Assembly: GCA_023391425.1 (NCBI GenBank)
Contig: JAEWAX010000016.1
Location: 1-21,052, forward strand
Length of the DNA stretch: 21,052 bases
Origin: Bacillota bacterium
Lineage (GTDB): Bacteria; Bacillota; Clostridia; Acetivibrionales; DSM-1351
Reading direction: 5' to 3'
The notes below the pieces were generated by a model, which was not told the origin of the DNA, made no database searches, and saw only the letters and a list, made by a program, of their open reading frames with translations. Both the position numbers and the translations under genes were made by a program. This document shows positions 6,889 to 15,212 of this stretch, piece by piece (positions within the stretch are counted from its first letter, which is position 1; the number at the start of each line of letters is the position of its first letter).

Positions 6889-8631
6889 ATGAGAAGAACT
6901 AAAATAATTTGTACATTAGGTCCTGCTTCAGAAGATGCAGATATACTTAGGAAAATGATGCTAGGTGGAATGAATGTTGCAAGAATGAATTTTTCACATG
7001 GAACACATGAAGAGCATAAGAAGAGAGCAGATTTATTTAAAAAAATTAGATCAGAGCTTAATTTACCTATTGCATTGCTACTAGATACTAAAGGCCCTGA
7101 GATTAGAACCGGTGATTTCAAAGATAAGCAGGTAATGCTCAAGGCTAACGAAGAATTTATTTTAGTTAACAAAGATGTACTTGGTGATGAAACTAAATGC
7201 ACTATTACTTATAAAGAACTTTATAAAGATGTTTCCAGAGGATATAAAATTTTAATTGATGATGGATTGGTTGAGCTTGAGGTGGTAGAGGTTAAGAACA
7301 AAGATATTTATTGTACTGTTATTAATGGAGGATTTGTAGGCAATCACAAAGGAATTAATGTACCTGGAGCAAAAATCAAGTTGCCTGCACTAACTAGCCA
7401 AGATATTGAAGATATCAAATTTGGAATTGAAAATGACTATGACATAATTGCTGCTTCGTTTGTAAGAAAAGCTGCTGATGTTGTAGAAATACGGAAAGTA
7501 CTTGAGAAAAATGGTGGCAGTGATATTTTAATTGTTTCCAAGATTGAAAATAGAGAGGGAATTACAAATTTTGATGAAATACTTAAAGTGTCAGATGGGA
7601 TAATGGTTGCAAGAGGTGACCTAGGAGTAGAAATTCCTGTTGAAGAGGTACCTATTGTACAGAAAAATATTATTCAGAAATGCTTTAGAAATGGAAAACC
7701 GGTTATTACTGCAACGCAAATGCTGGATTCCATGATTAGAAATCCACGTCCAACGCGTGCTGAAGCCAGTGACGTTGCAAATGCAATTTTCGATGGTACT
7801 AGCGGAGTAATGCTTTCAGGAGAAACTGCTTCTGGAAAATATCCTTTGGAAAGCATAGAAATGATGTCAAAGATAGCTGAGAAGGCTGAAAGTACAGTGA
7901 ATTACTGGAAGAGATTTGATACAGAGATATCTGAAATAAATACTAGTGTTACCAATGCTATAAGCCATGCTACCTGTACTACTGCCCTTGACTTGAAAGC
8001 TTCTGCAATTATTACAGTTACTCAATCAGGACATACTGCTAGAATGATTGCCAGGTTTAGGCCAGCATGCCCTATTATTGCAACTACGGTAAACCCAAAG
8101 GTTCAAAGACAATTGAATTTATCCTGGGGAGTGCTGCCTTATTTAGTGGGAATCGCTAATACGACAGATGAAATGTTTGATATGGGAATAGAGAAGGCAC
8201 TGGAATCAGGATTAGTTAAGAATGGAGATTTGGCTGTTATTACAGCAGGAGTGCCTGCAGGAATAAGTGGAACAACTAACACATTAAAAGTTCATATAGT
8301 GGGAAAGGTATTAGTACAAGGTTTAGGTATAGGTGACACATCTGCTACAGGTGAGTTATGTGTAGCACTGACACCAAAAGAAGCCCTAGAAAAATTTACT
8401 GATGGAAATATACTTGTCACTCCTTTTACAAACAATGAGATGCTTCCGGTTTTAAAAAGGGCAGCTGCAATTGTAGTGGAGGAGGATGGAATGACTAGCC
8501 ATTCTGCTACTGTTGGGTTGGCATTGGATATCCCAGTTATAGTTGGGGCAGAAAATGCTACTAGAATTTTAAAATCTGGTTCAGTTGTTACAGTAGATGC
8601 TGAAAGAGGGCTCGTATTGAGAAGTAATTAA
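6889..8631 (+). CDS. pyk: Pyruvate kinase with C-terminal PEP-utilising-type domain
   Basis: This 580-residue enzyme transfers phosphate from phosphoenolpyruvate to ADP, giving ATP and pyruvate at the end of glycolysis. Core motifs are intact: the N-terminal RTKIICTLGPAS, MNFSHG, LLDTKGPEIRTG, the catalytic lysine region SKIENREG (217-224), ARGDLGVEI (241-249) and TATQMLDSMI (284-293). The final 100 residues form the extra domain of Bacillus-type pyruvate kinases, which resembles the phosphohistidine domain of PEP-utilising enzymes and keeps the TSHSA motif (H538). An upstream in-frame ATG at 6859 lacks a good ribosome binding site; GGAGG five bases before the ATG at 6889 fixes the start. It has its own promoter and is not paired with phosphofructokinase here. 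Confidence 0.95.
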   Translation: MRRTKIICTLGPASEDADILRKMMLGGMNVARMNFSHGTHEEHKKRADLFKKIRSELNLPIALLLDTKGPEIRTGDFKDKQVMLKANEEFILVNKDVLGDETKCTITYKELYKDVSRGYKILIDDGLVELEVVEVKNKDIYCTVINGGFVGNHKGINVPGAKIKLPALTSQDIEDIKFGIENDYDIIAASFVRKAADVVEIRKVLEKNGGSDILIVSKIENREGITNFDEILKVSDGIMVARGDLGVEIPVEEVPIVQKNIIQKCFRNGKPVITATQMLDSMIRNPRPTRAEASDVANAIFDGTSGVMLSGETASGKYPLESIEMMSKIAEKAESTVNYWKRFDTEISEINTSVTNAISHATCTTALDLKASAIITVTQSGHTARMIARFRPACPIIATTVNPKVQRQLNLSWGVLPYLVGIANTTDEMFDMGIEKALESGLVKNGDLAVITAGVPAGISGTTNTLKVHIVGKVLVQGLGIGDTSATGELCVALTPKEALEKFTDGNILVTPFTNNEMLPVLKRAAAIVVEEDGMTSHSATVGLALDIPVIVGAENATRILKSGSVVTVDAERGLVLRSN

Positions 8632-8652
8632 GTAACAAAAATATACCATTAT

Positions 8653-8684
8653 TTGTTGAACTGAAAAGTCAACAAGGGTATAAT
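8653..8684 (+). promoter_or_regulatory. lon promoter with overlapping dyad
   Basis: TTGAAC (8656-8661) and TATAAT (8679-8684), 17 bp apart, form a near-consensus sigma-A promoter. The perfect inverted repeat TTGTTGA (8653-8659) / TCAACAA (8669-8675) covers the -35 and half the spacer, with an outer CATTAT/ATAATG pair offset by four bases. Such placement suits a repressor operator. The half-sites do not match the CtsR heptamer repeat, CIRCE or LexA sites as I know them. The start would be near 8691, leaving about 110 nt of leader before lon. Confidence 0.6.
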
Positions 8685-8801
8685 GTTAATGCAAATGAGA
8701 AGACTTAGTTTAGATGGAGTTTTGCGACATCAAACTTTAGCTCTTTAAGAAAGTATAAATGATTGAGAAGTTGAAATTTTGAATTAGTTGAGAGGATAAA
8801 C

Positions 8802-11108
8802 ATGGCTAAAATATTACCATTGCTACCATTACGCGGATTGACAGTTTTTCCGTTTATGACTTTATATTTTGATGTAGGAAGAGAAAAATCAATAAAAGCT
8901 CTTGAAGATGCTATGATAAATGATCAATTGATTTTTTTGGTTGCACAAAAGGATGCTACTTCAGATGCACCTGGTATCAATGACATTTATCCAGTTGGTA
9001 CAGTTTCAAAGGTTAAGCAACTGCTAAAACTTCAGGGAGATACTATTAGAGTTTTAGTGGAAGGCATAAATAGAGCAGAAATAAAAGATGTAATTCAGAG
9101 TGACCCATTTTTTGTTGTAGAGGTTTTAGAACCTGAAGTAGATGAGAAATTTGATGATAATGAGGTTGAAGCACTAAAAAGAAGATTGGTATCAATGTTT
9201 GAAGAGTATGTAAAGCTAAGTGGTAAAGTCTCTCCAGATACTGCTTTGACCGTTGGAGAAATAGATAATATCAGTCAGGTATCAGATATTATTGCTAATA
9301 ATATTCCTTTAAAATTGGAACAGAAACAAGAAATACTTTCTGAATTTCATTCTCTAAGAAGAATCGAAAAGCTTCTTCAAATTATTTCTCAAGAGACAGA
9401 AATATTAGAGATTGAAAAGGATATAAATTCTAAGGTAAGAAAGCAAATAGATAAGGTTCAAAAGGAGTATTACCTTCGAGAACAGATGAAAGCAATTCAG
9501 ACTGAGCTTGGTGACAAAGAAGGAGTTACTGGGGAAGTAGAAGAATACAAATCGAAAATTGAAGGTGCCGGATTTCCGGAAGAGGTTGAAAAGAAGGTAC
9601 TCAAGGAACTTGACAGGCTATTAAAGACGCCTCAGGGTTCCGCAGAGGGAAGTGTTATTCGAACATACCTAGATTGGATATTCGATTTGCCTTGGAATAA
9701 AGAAACGGAAGAAATAATTGATATTAATAATGCACAAGAAATTCTTGAACAGGATCATTATGGTCTTAAGAAGGTTAAGGAACGCATAATTGAATATTTG
9801 GCAGTACAGAAACTGAAAAATAGTCTTAAAGGCCCAATTCTTTGTCTCGTGGGACCTCCTGGTGTAGGAAAAACATCAATTGCAAAGTCAATTGCAAAAG
9901 CCCTTAATAGAAACTATGTACGTATTTCTTTAGGTGGAGTTAAGGATGAGTCCGAAATACGTGGACATAGAAGAACATATGTTGGTTCTATGCCAGGTAG
10001 AATTCTTGCTGCAATAAAACAAGCAGGGTCAAATAATCCTTTGATTCTGCTAGATGAAATAGATAAAATGAGCAACGATTTTAGGGGTGATCCAGCTTCT
10101 GCAATGCTAGAGGTTCTTGATTCTGAACAGAATTTCTCGTTTAGGGATCACTATTTAGAGTTGCCATTTAATTTGTCAAACGTTCTGTTTTTAACTACTG
10201 CAAACAGTTTAGAAACTGTACCTAGACCTTTACTTGATAGGATGGAGGTTATTGAACTCTCAAGCTACACAGAGGAGGATAAAGCAAATATTGCAATGAA
10301 ATATTTGCTGCCAAAGCAGATTGAACTGCATGGTATAACTCATAAAAACTTAAAAATTGATGAAGAAACCATAAGGGATGTAATCAATTATTATACTAGA
10401 GAAGCTGGTGTTAGAAATCTTGAAAGAGAGATTGGAACAATTTGCAGGAAGGTTGCAAAGACAATAGTATCTGAGAACAAAAGAGTTATTACTGTTTCAC
10501 GTAATAACCTCGAAAAATACCTTGGAATTAAGAAATACAGATTTGATTTTGCAAATGAAAATGATGAGATTGGTATTGCTACTGGAATGGCATGGACACC
10601 AGTGGGAGGTGTAACGTTATCAATTGAAGTAAATATAATGCAGGGTAACGGAAAGCTGGAGCTTACAGGGCATTTAGGAGATGTCATGAAGGAGTCGGCC
10701 AAAGCAGCTATTAGCTATATAAGGTCAATGAGCAAAGAACTAAAAATTAACGAAGATTTCTATGAAAAAAATGATATTCATATTCACGTACCAGAGGGTG
10801 CTACACCAAAGGACGGCCCATCAGCAGGTATAACTCTTGCAACTGCAATGGTTTCTGCGCTGTCAGGGATACCTGTAGATAGAAAGGTTGCTATGACTGG
10901 TGAAATAACTCTCAGAGGTAGAGTGCTTCCTATCGGAGGCTTAAAGGAAAAGGTACTTGCTGCGCATAGAGCAGGGATAGAGACCATCATACTTCCTATA
11001 GACAATAAGAAGGATATTGATGACATACCTGAGAATGTTAGAAATTCTTTAAAATTTATCTGTGCAGCAGATATGAAGACTGTATTAAAAAACGCATTAT
11101 CAAGATAA
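8802..11108 (+). CDS. lon: ATP-dependent endopeptidase La (Lon protease, LonA type)
   Basis: This full-length 768-residue LonA degrades misfolded and specific regulatory proteins in the cytoplasm as a hexameric ring. The N-terminal substrate-binding domain (about 5-200) and a helical connector are followed by the AAA+ module, with Walker A GPPGVGKT (351-358) and Walker B ILLDEIDK (415-422). The protease domain carries the catalytic serine S674 in PKDGPSAG and lysine K717 in GGLKEKVLAAHRAG; their spacing of 43 residues is that of E. coli Lon (S679/K722). AGAGGA (8791-8796) precedes the ATG. It has its own promoter and ends in a strong palindrome, so it is probably monocistronic. No LonB-type transmembrane insertion is seen. 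Confidence 0.97.
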   Translation: MAKILPLLPLRGLTVFPFMTLYFDVGREKSIKALEDAMINDQLIFLVAQKDATSDAPGINDIYPVGTVSKVKQLLKLQGDTIRVLVEGINRAEIKDVIQSDPFFVVEVLEPEVDEKFDDNEVEALKRRLVSMFEEYVKLSGKVSPDTALTVGEIDNISQVSDIIANNIPLKLEQKQEILSEFHSLRRIEKLLQIISQETEILEIEKDINSKVRKQIDKVQKEYYLREQMKAIQTELGDKEGVTGEVEEYKSKIEGAGFPEEVEKKVLKELDRLLKTPQGSAEGSVIRTYLDWIFDLPWNKETEEIIDINNAQEILEQDHYGLKKVKERIIEYLAVQKLKNSLKGPILCLVGPPGVGKTSIAKSIAKALNRNYVRISLGGVKDESEIRGHRRTYVGSMPGRILAAIKQAGSNNPLILLDEIDKMSNDFRGDPASAMLEVLDSEQNFSFRDHYLELPFNLSNVLFLTTANSLETVPRPLLDRMEVIELSSYTEEDKANIAMKYLLPKQIELHGITHKNLKIDEETIRDVINYYTREAGVRNLEREIGTICRKVAKTIVSENKRVITVSRNNLEKYLGIKKYRFDFANENDEIGIATGMAWTPVGGVTLSIEVNIMQGNGKLELTGHLGDVMKESAKAAISYIRSMSKELKINEDFYEKNDIHIHVPEGATPKDGPSAGITLATAMVSALSGIPVDRKVAMTGEITLRGRVLPIGGLKEKVLAAHRAGIETIILPIDNKKDIDDIPENVRNSLKFICAADMKTVLKNALSR

Positions 11109-11162
11109 CATGTTTTAAAAAATTAAAATTCAAATTTGCATAAGCAGATTAATTTAAACTTC

Positions 11163-11198
11163 AATAAGGTCAACCAGCCCAGGCTAGTTGACCTTATT
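11163..11198 (+). terminator. lon terminator-like hairpin
   Basis: AATAAGGTCAAC (11163-11174) pairs with GTTGACCTTATT (11187-11198), and an inner AGC/GCT extends the stem across one mismatch. The stem is long and stable; only a short run of T follows (TTATTTCC), so it may act mainly as a 3' stabilising hairpin or a bidirectional terminator. Confidence 0.7.
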
Positions 11199-11518
11199 TC
11201 CACCTTCTCATTAAGGTTTGATCTTCAAATCAAGTCGGCATTAGTTGAGTTAGCAAAGTATTAACTCTTCACATCATAACCTTTTAATATGTTTTTACTA
11301 TTTTTATACAAAAAACAACAAATTAGTATGCTAATAAATACTTTAGCTGATATAATATAAATAAAATTACTAAAATACTCTTATTTTAGATAAACAAGAA
11401 GGAATTTGCGGTTTTACAGCGAATATACCAAATTAGATTACATTAGATTTAATAGAAAAATTATATGCAGTTAATTTACAAAAGAAAAAATAAAAGATAA
11501 ACTAATGTGGAGGCGTTT
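11199..11518. other. Intergenic region between the lon terminator and the membrane/TPR gene
   Basis: About 320 bp of A/T-rich sequence without a credible gene. It includes the dyad GAGTTA-N9-TAACTC (11247-11267), small enough to be chance, and a TATAAT at 11351-11356 with no good -35 at the right distance. TTACAT and TTATAT near 11439-11467, spaced 17 bp, are a weak alternative. No promoter is called with confidence. Confidence 0.4.
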
Positions 11519-12745
11519 ATGTCTTATTATGGGGTTTCAGTGCTCATTACAATTTTAGTAACCTCGCTAGTTGCTTTTTGTTTGTTATATAAAGCAAAAG
11601 AATTAAATTTAGGCATGGTAATTTCAATTTCAATCGGCTCAATAATTTTGGGATTTACATTTAGCCCAGTTTTTAAGACATTGATGAAGTTATTGAGTCA
11701 ATACATAAATATTAACCCCAAGATAGCCTTAATTATATCTCTAATGGCAGTATTAATTATATTTCTACTTTTCATATTAATTATTAGTTTTATTATTCCA
11801 ATTTGCATACCTAAGAAATTAGCTTCAATAGATTGTTGTGTAATGGTTGACAGGGTTATGTCAAAAATTAAAAGTGGTGATATTAATATAAAAGACAAAC
11901 TGACACAACCATCAAGAAAATTTGTTACTAAAATACAAGAAATAGTAAAAAATGTATTTAATCCAATAAATAAGTTGAAAAAACCAGTTGACACTAATCA
12001 AATAATTGATACAATGGGAATAGAAAAAAATGAAAATATAGTTTCAAAAAAGAAAAATAATAATGCTCCAGATGAGGTTGCTTTTGCTAATTTGATAGGA
12101 TTTATGGAACATGCCGAAGACGCAGATTATAAAGCTCAAGTTACTTCAGAAGATGCAGATATTCAAATCACAAAAGCAAATTATAGCGACTATGACAATT
12201 TAGCTGCGGTTGCTTACCAGGAAATTGTGGCTACTCAGATATCTAACGTAGAGACTGATGAGGTAAATACTGAAATTACAGTACAAGGCCAAATAGTTGA
12301 AATGTCAGAGGACAAAACAGTAGAAATAGATGTTATAGAAAGTAAAATACCAGAGGACAAAACAGTAGGAATAGATGATATACAAAGTACAGTACCAGAG
12401 AGCGAAACAGTAGAAATAGATGTTATAGAAAATGAAATGCCAGAGGGTGAAACGGCAGAAGTACAGTTATTGGCTGAAGGAGTAAGTGTTGTAGAATCCT
12501 TTATCAATAAGGCTTTTGAATGTAAATATGGTGATAGAAAAGAAGAAGCTATTGAATACTACATACAAGCATTACAGCATGAACCAGATAATGAGATGCT
12601 TTTCTGGATTGTATTGGACATATGCGTGCTCTATAAACAGCTTGGCCTAAGCGAACTGGCTAAAAGTATTTTGGAAGGTTTAGTTAGTAAGTATGGAGCA
12701 GCAATTAAGCCAGAAGTGAAAATGGAAATTATGAATCACTTATAA
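11519..12745 (+). CDS. Membrane-anchored protein with internal repeats and a C-terminal TPR-like region, function unknown
   Basis: I do not recognise this 408-residue protein as a named family. It begins with three hydrophobic segments (about 4-24, 30-50 and 66-98), followed by a basic juxtamembrane stretch (about 100-180) and then a strongly acidic low-complexity part. Within the latter, a 15-residue unit of the form EDKTVEIDVIESKIP is repeated three and a half times. The last 75 residues (INKAFECKYGDRKEEAIEYYIQALQHEPDNEML... on) look like one or two tetratricopeptide repeats, a protein-binding fold. GGAGG (11509-11513) five bases before the ATG at 11519 decides the start over an in-frame GTG at 11507. 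A PRC-barrel gene follows after 47 bp and may share the transcript. A scaffold at the membrane is a guess. Confidence 0.75.
   Translation: MSYYGVSVLITILVTSLVAFCLLYKAKELNLGMVISISIGSIILGFTFSPVFKTLMKLLSQYININPKIALIISLMAVLIIFLLFILIISFIIPICIPKKLASIDCCVMVDRVMSKIKSGDINIKDKLTQPSRKFVTKIQEIVKNVFNPINKLKKPVDTNQIIDTMGIEKNENIVSKKKNNNAPDEVAFANLIGFMEHAEDADYKAQVTSEDADIQITKANYSDYDNLAAVAYQEIVATQISNVETDEVNTEITVQGQIVEMSEDKTVEIDVIESKIPEDKTVGIDDIQSTVPESETVEIDVIENEMPEGETAEVQLLAEGVSVVESFINKAFECKYGDRKEEAIEYYIQALQHEPDNEMLFWIVLDICVLYKQLGLSELAKSILEGLVSKYGAAIKPEVKMEIMNHL
12308..12463 (+). repeat. 45-bp in-frame tandem repeat, about 3.5 copies
   Basis: Units begin with GAGGACAAAACAGTA or close variants at 12308, 12353 and 12398, and a partial unit starts at 12443. 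Each encodes 15 residues within the acidic spacer of the membrane/TPR protein. The copies differ at several bases, and many differences change the residue, so the array is not freshly made. Copy number could vary between strains. Confidence 0.85.
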
Positions 12746-12792
12746 TAGATTTAAGTAAGATTTTTTGGAATTTCGAAGGGGGTACTTTTTTA

Positions 12793-13584
12793 ATGAAAAA
12801 GTCAAAAGAAATAATTGGGTTACCTATAATCAGCATATCGGATGGAACTGAGGTTGGTAAAGTCAAAACTGTGATAATCAATGCAGAAAAGGGTGCAATA
12901 GATTATGTGGTTGTTGATAGTGGCATTCAAATACTTAGTGCAAAGGTCATTCCTACAGAATATGTTCTTGGTGTAGGTGAGTATGCACTAACAATAGAGA
13001 ACGAAGATGCCATAAATGATATTAGTAAAATTCCTGCAGCTATTGATCTTCTTCAAAAGAATATTCAGGTTAAGGGCACGAAGGTACTAACAAAGAAGGG
13101 ACGTTTAATTGGTGAGATTGGAGATATCTACGTAAATGAGGAAGATAATTGCTCAATTATTGGTGTCGAATTTATAGCTGATATCACTCAAAAAATTATT
13201 AGATTTATTCCTCGTGATAGCATTGTTACCTTTGGAAAGAATCTCGTAGTTGTTAAAGATGATGTTGAATCCACACTTTTAAACAGTGCAACCCAGCTTG
13301 TTACATCTAGTGAATATGTTGATAATGAAAAAAAAAATTCTGAAGATGCTTTAGACGATGCGATTGAAAGTATTCCTGAAGAAAACGAAATTCCTTCTGG
13401 CGCTGTATCTGATATGATGGAAATGAAGCACCGTGAGTATTTAAAGGGTAAAACAACTACTAAAACCATTTATAGTGGTGATGGAAGTGTTTTGATAGAT
13501 GAAAATACCTTGATTGATGATGCTATTTTCGATATAGCTAGAAACAGTGGCAAGGTAATTGAATTAGTAATGAATAATAGATAA
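12793..13584 (+). CDS. PRC-barrel domain protein, two domains
   Basis: This soluble 263-residue protein has two PRC-barrel units: residues about 3-80 (EIIGLPIISISDGTEVGKVK and VIPTEYVLGVGEYALTIE) and about 90-160 (GTKVLTKKGRLIGEIGDIYV and RFIPRDSIVTFGKNLVVV). The fold is a small beta-barrel known from photosynthetic reaction centre H subunits and RimM, and in Firmicutes from many uncharacterised or sporulation-associated proteins. The C-terminal 100 residues are acidic and charged, and carry no motif I know. AAGGGGG (12776-12782) precedes the ATG. The gene ends before a bidirectional terminator. The fold call is good; the function is unknown. Confidence 0.8.
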   Translation: MKKSKEIIGLPIISISDGTEVGKVKTVIINAEKGAIDYVVVDSGIQILSAKVIPTEYVLGVGEYALTIENEDAINDISKIPAAIDLLQKNIQVKGTKVLTKKGRLIGEIGDIYVNEEDNCSIIGVEFIADITQKIIRFIPRDSIVTFGKNLVVVKDDVESTLLNSATQLVTSSEYVDNEKKNSEDALDDAIESIPEENEIPSGAVSDMMEMKHREYLKGKTTTKTIYSGDGSVLIDENTLIDDAIFDIARNSGKVIELVMNNR

Positions 13585-13600
13585 TTAATCAATAATTTAA

Positions 13601-13632
13601 AAATAGGTTACAGTTTTTGCTGTAACCTATTT
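13601..13632. terminator. Bidirectional terminator between the PRC-barrel gene and mecA
   Basis: AAATAGGTTACAG (13601-13613) is perfectly complementary to CTGTAACCTATTT (13620-13632) around a 6-nt loop. It lies between convergent stop codons, with A/T-rich flanks on both sides. Confidence 0.85.
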
Positions 13633-13667
13633 ATGTTAGAAAAGTATAAGTGCAATTAAAGTTTTGC

Positions 13668-14288
13668 TTAAAAGTAAGAATTTAAAGTTTCTATTGCATT
13701 ATCTTCAATAATTTTATCTCCGTACTCATTTAAAAATCCTTCAAAAAAACTAGTGTTTACAATCTGAGTAGAATATTCACACATAATAAGTTCTAGTGAC
13801 TGGGAAGCTGATGAAGAACTTCCAGTTAACAAAAGGTAATAGCAGTCTTTACATTTGAATAATGTACTTTCACCTTTATAGACAGTCGGGATTCGCTTTG
13901 ATAATTTACATAAATCGTCTATTGAATCAAAACAATAGATTTTTAAAGCTGAACAAACTTTACTTTTTCTCTTTTTTTGCTTCAAATCAGAATTCTTATA
14001 TTTACTTTTTATATACTTCTGTATTGACTCAAATTCACCATCAGAGTCTACCTTAGTAATGGTTACAACAAAACCATCTTCATTTTCGGGGGATGCCTCA
14101 AAAATGAGCTGTGAATCAGTTGAAGCAAAACCATACTCTTCTTCAGCTCTCTCCATCATATCCCAGAATAATTCTTGGGCTGCTGGTGAATTATAATTTA
14201 AAGCCCCCAAATCAATATTTCTCTCTTCAAGATCGTTGAGTGTGATTGTGACCTTCAATACATTTTCATTAACTTTTTCTATTCTCAT
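13668..14288 (-). CDS. mecA: MecA-family adaptor protein for ClpC
   Basis: This 206-residue protein matches the length of MecA/YpbH adaptors, which bring substrates to the ClpCP protease (ComK in Bacillus; other targets elsewhere) and help assemble the ClpC hexamer. The N-terminal substrate domain is recognisable (MRIEKVNENVLKVTITLNDL, then ALNYNSPAAQELFWDMMERA at about 29-48). A basic linker (about 95-110, KQKKRKSK) leads to the C-terminal ClpC-binding domain, with IYCFDSIDDLCKLSKRI and YYLLL strands. GGTGA is a modest ribosome binding site before the ATG. The gene is alone on the minus strand with its own terminator. A possible promoter has TATAAT on the minus strand at 14372-14367. No ComK-like gene is in view, so the client is unknown. 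Confidence 0.85.
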   Translation of the reverse strand: MRIEKVNENVLKVTITLNDLEERNIDLGALNYNSPAAQELFWDMMERAEEEYGFASTDSQLIFEASPENEDGFVVTITKVDSDGEFESIQKYIKSKYKNSDLKQKKRKSKVCSALKIYCFDSIDDLCKLSKRIPTVYKGESTLFKCKDCYYLLLTGSSSSASQSLELIMCEYSTQIVNTSFFEGFLNEYGDKIIEDNAIETLNSYF

Positions 14289-14521
14289 ATAATCACCAAC
14301 TTACATTACTTATTAAAAAAAGATACTATATGGAAACAAATACTTCTTAATCGTTAGTTTTACTATATTATACTTCGAAAAAGTTAAAATGAGAAGTAAT
14401 ATTTATTATTATTATTCATCTTTAATAATGTAATTTATATCTGTAAATCCAAATTTATCTTAACTAATATTACTCTGTATGACAAATAATATAATAAATA
14501 TTTGAAACAAGTTATTTATGT
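14289..14521. promoter_or_regulatory. Divergent intergenic region between mecA and maf, with a candidate mecA promoter
   Basis: A/T-rich DNA without a gene. On the minus strand a perfect TATAAT (14372-14367) has TTCTCA 17 bp upstream, a four-of-six -35, placing a mecA start about 70 bp before its ATG. Apart from a short ATT run (about 14402-14415) nothing else stands out. Confidence 0.4.
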
Positions 14522-14571
14522 TTGAAATATTCACTATAAAAATATATAATAATTGTGACTGTGATTGTCAC
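14522..14571 (+). promoter_or_regulatory. Promoter of the maf-radC-mreBCD-pbp2-minC cluster
   Basis: TTGAAA (14522-14527), a 17-bp spacer and a perfect TATAAT (14545-14550) make a strong sigma-A promoter, with the start expected near 14557. The dyad GTGAC-N7-GTCAC (14555-14571) covers the expected start site and could be an operator or a short 5' hairpin. It is the best promoter I see for the whole + strand cluster, although internal promoters are not excluded. Confidence 0.7.
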
Positions 14572-14612
14572 TATGTGATTCAGTAAAATATTTAAAAAAT
14601 GATGGTGAAAAT

Positions 14613-15212
14613 GTGAATGATATTATTTTAGCATCAGCGTCTCCAAGAAGACAACAGTTATTAAAACAAATAGGGGTAAAGTTTAAAGTAATACCATCAA
14701 CTATGGATGAAGTTATGGATAATACATTAAAACCCTATCAAGTTGCTATTTCTTTGGCTAACCAGAAGAGTACTGATGTTGTATCTCAAATTCAAAATGA
14801 TTGTATAGTTATTGGTGCTGATACCATAGTAGTTAAAGATAACAAATTGCTTGGTAAACCAAAAGACGAGAAAGATGCTTTTGACATGCTCAGGTATTTA
14901 AACGGTAGTTGGCACGAGGTAATAACTGGACTTTGTTTGTATAGAACTAGTGATAAAAAAAGCATATGTGATTATGAAACTACTAGGGTTAAAATGGCTA
15001 ATAAATCAGATGAGTTTATAAAGGCATATATAGGCACCAAGGAGCCTTTGGACAAGGCTGGAGCATATGGAATCCAAGGGTTTGGCTCATTACTAGTTGA
15101 GAAAATAGATGGATGTTATTTTAATGTTATGGGATTACCTATTTATAAATTGTCATGTATGTTAGATGAACTAGATTATAATATAACTTTATCCGATGTC
15201 TACCTCCGCTAA
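14613..15212 (+). CDS. maf: Maf-like nucleoside triphosphate pyrophosphatase
   Basis: This protein of about 199 residues hydrolyses non-canonical or excess nucleoside triphosphates to monophosphates; family members act on dTTP/UTP or m7GTP and are linked to septum control. It opens with IILASASPRR (4-13), holds IGADTIV (about 67-73, with the catalytic Asp) and LGKP, and has DKAGAYGIQGFG, which favours the dTTP/UTP branch. Alignment with family starts points to the GTG at 14613, preceded by a weak GGTG. A longer frame from TTG at 14565 would add 16 residues without a good ribosome binding site. The last seven codons and the stop lie inside a dispersed palindromic repeat, so the C-terminal tail (LSDVYLR) is repeat-encoded. 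It is the first gene of the mre cluster. Confidence 0.88.
   Translation: MNDIILASASPRRQQLLKQIGVKFKVIPSTMDEVMDNTLKPYQVAISLANQKSTDVVSQIQNDCIVIGADTIVVKDNKLLGKPKDEKDAFDMLRYLNGSWHEVITGLCLYRTSDKKSICDYETTRVKMANKSDEFIKAYIGTKEPLDKAGAYGIQGFGSLLVEKIDGCYFNVMGLPIYKLSCMLDELDYNITLSDVYLR

Noticed and set aside
14565..14612. TTG start adding 16 residues to Maf
   Set aside because: No ribosome binding site, within about 10 nt of the expected transcription start, and the conserved family start fits GTG at 14613.
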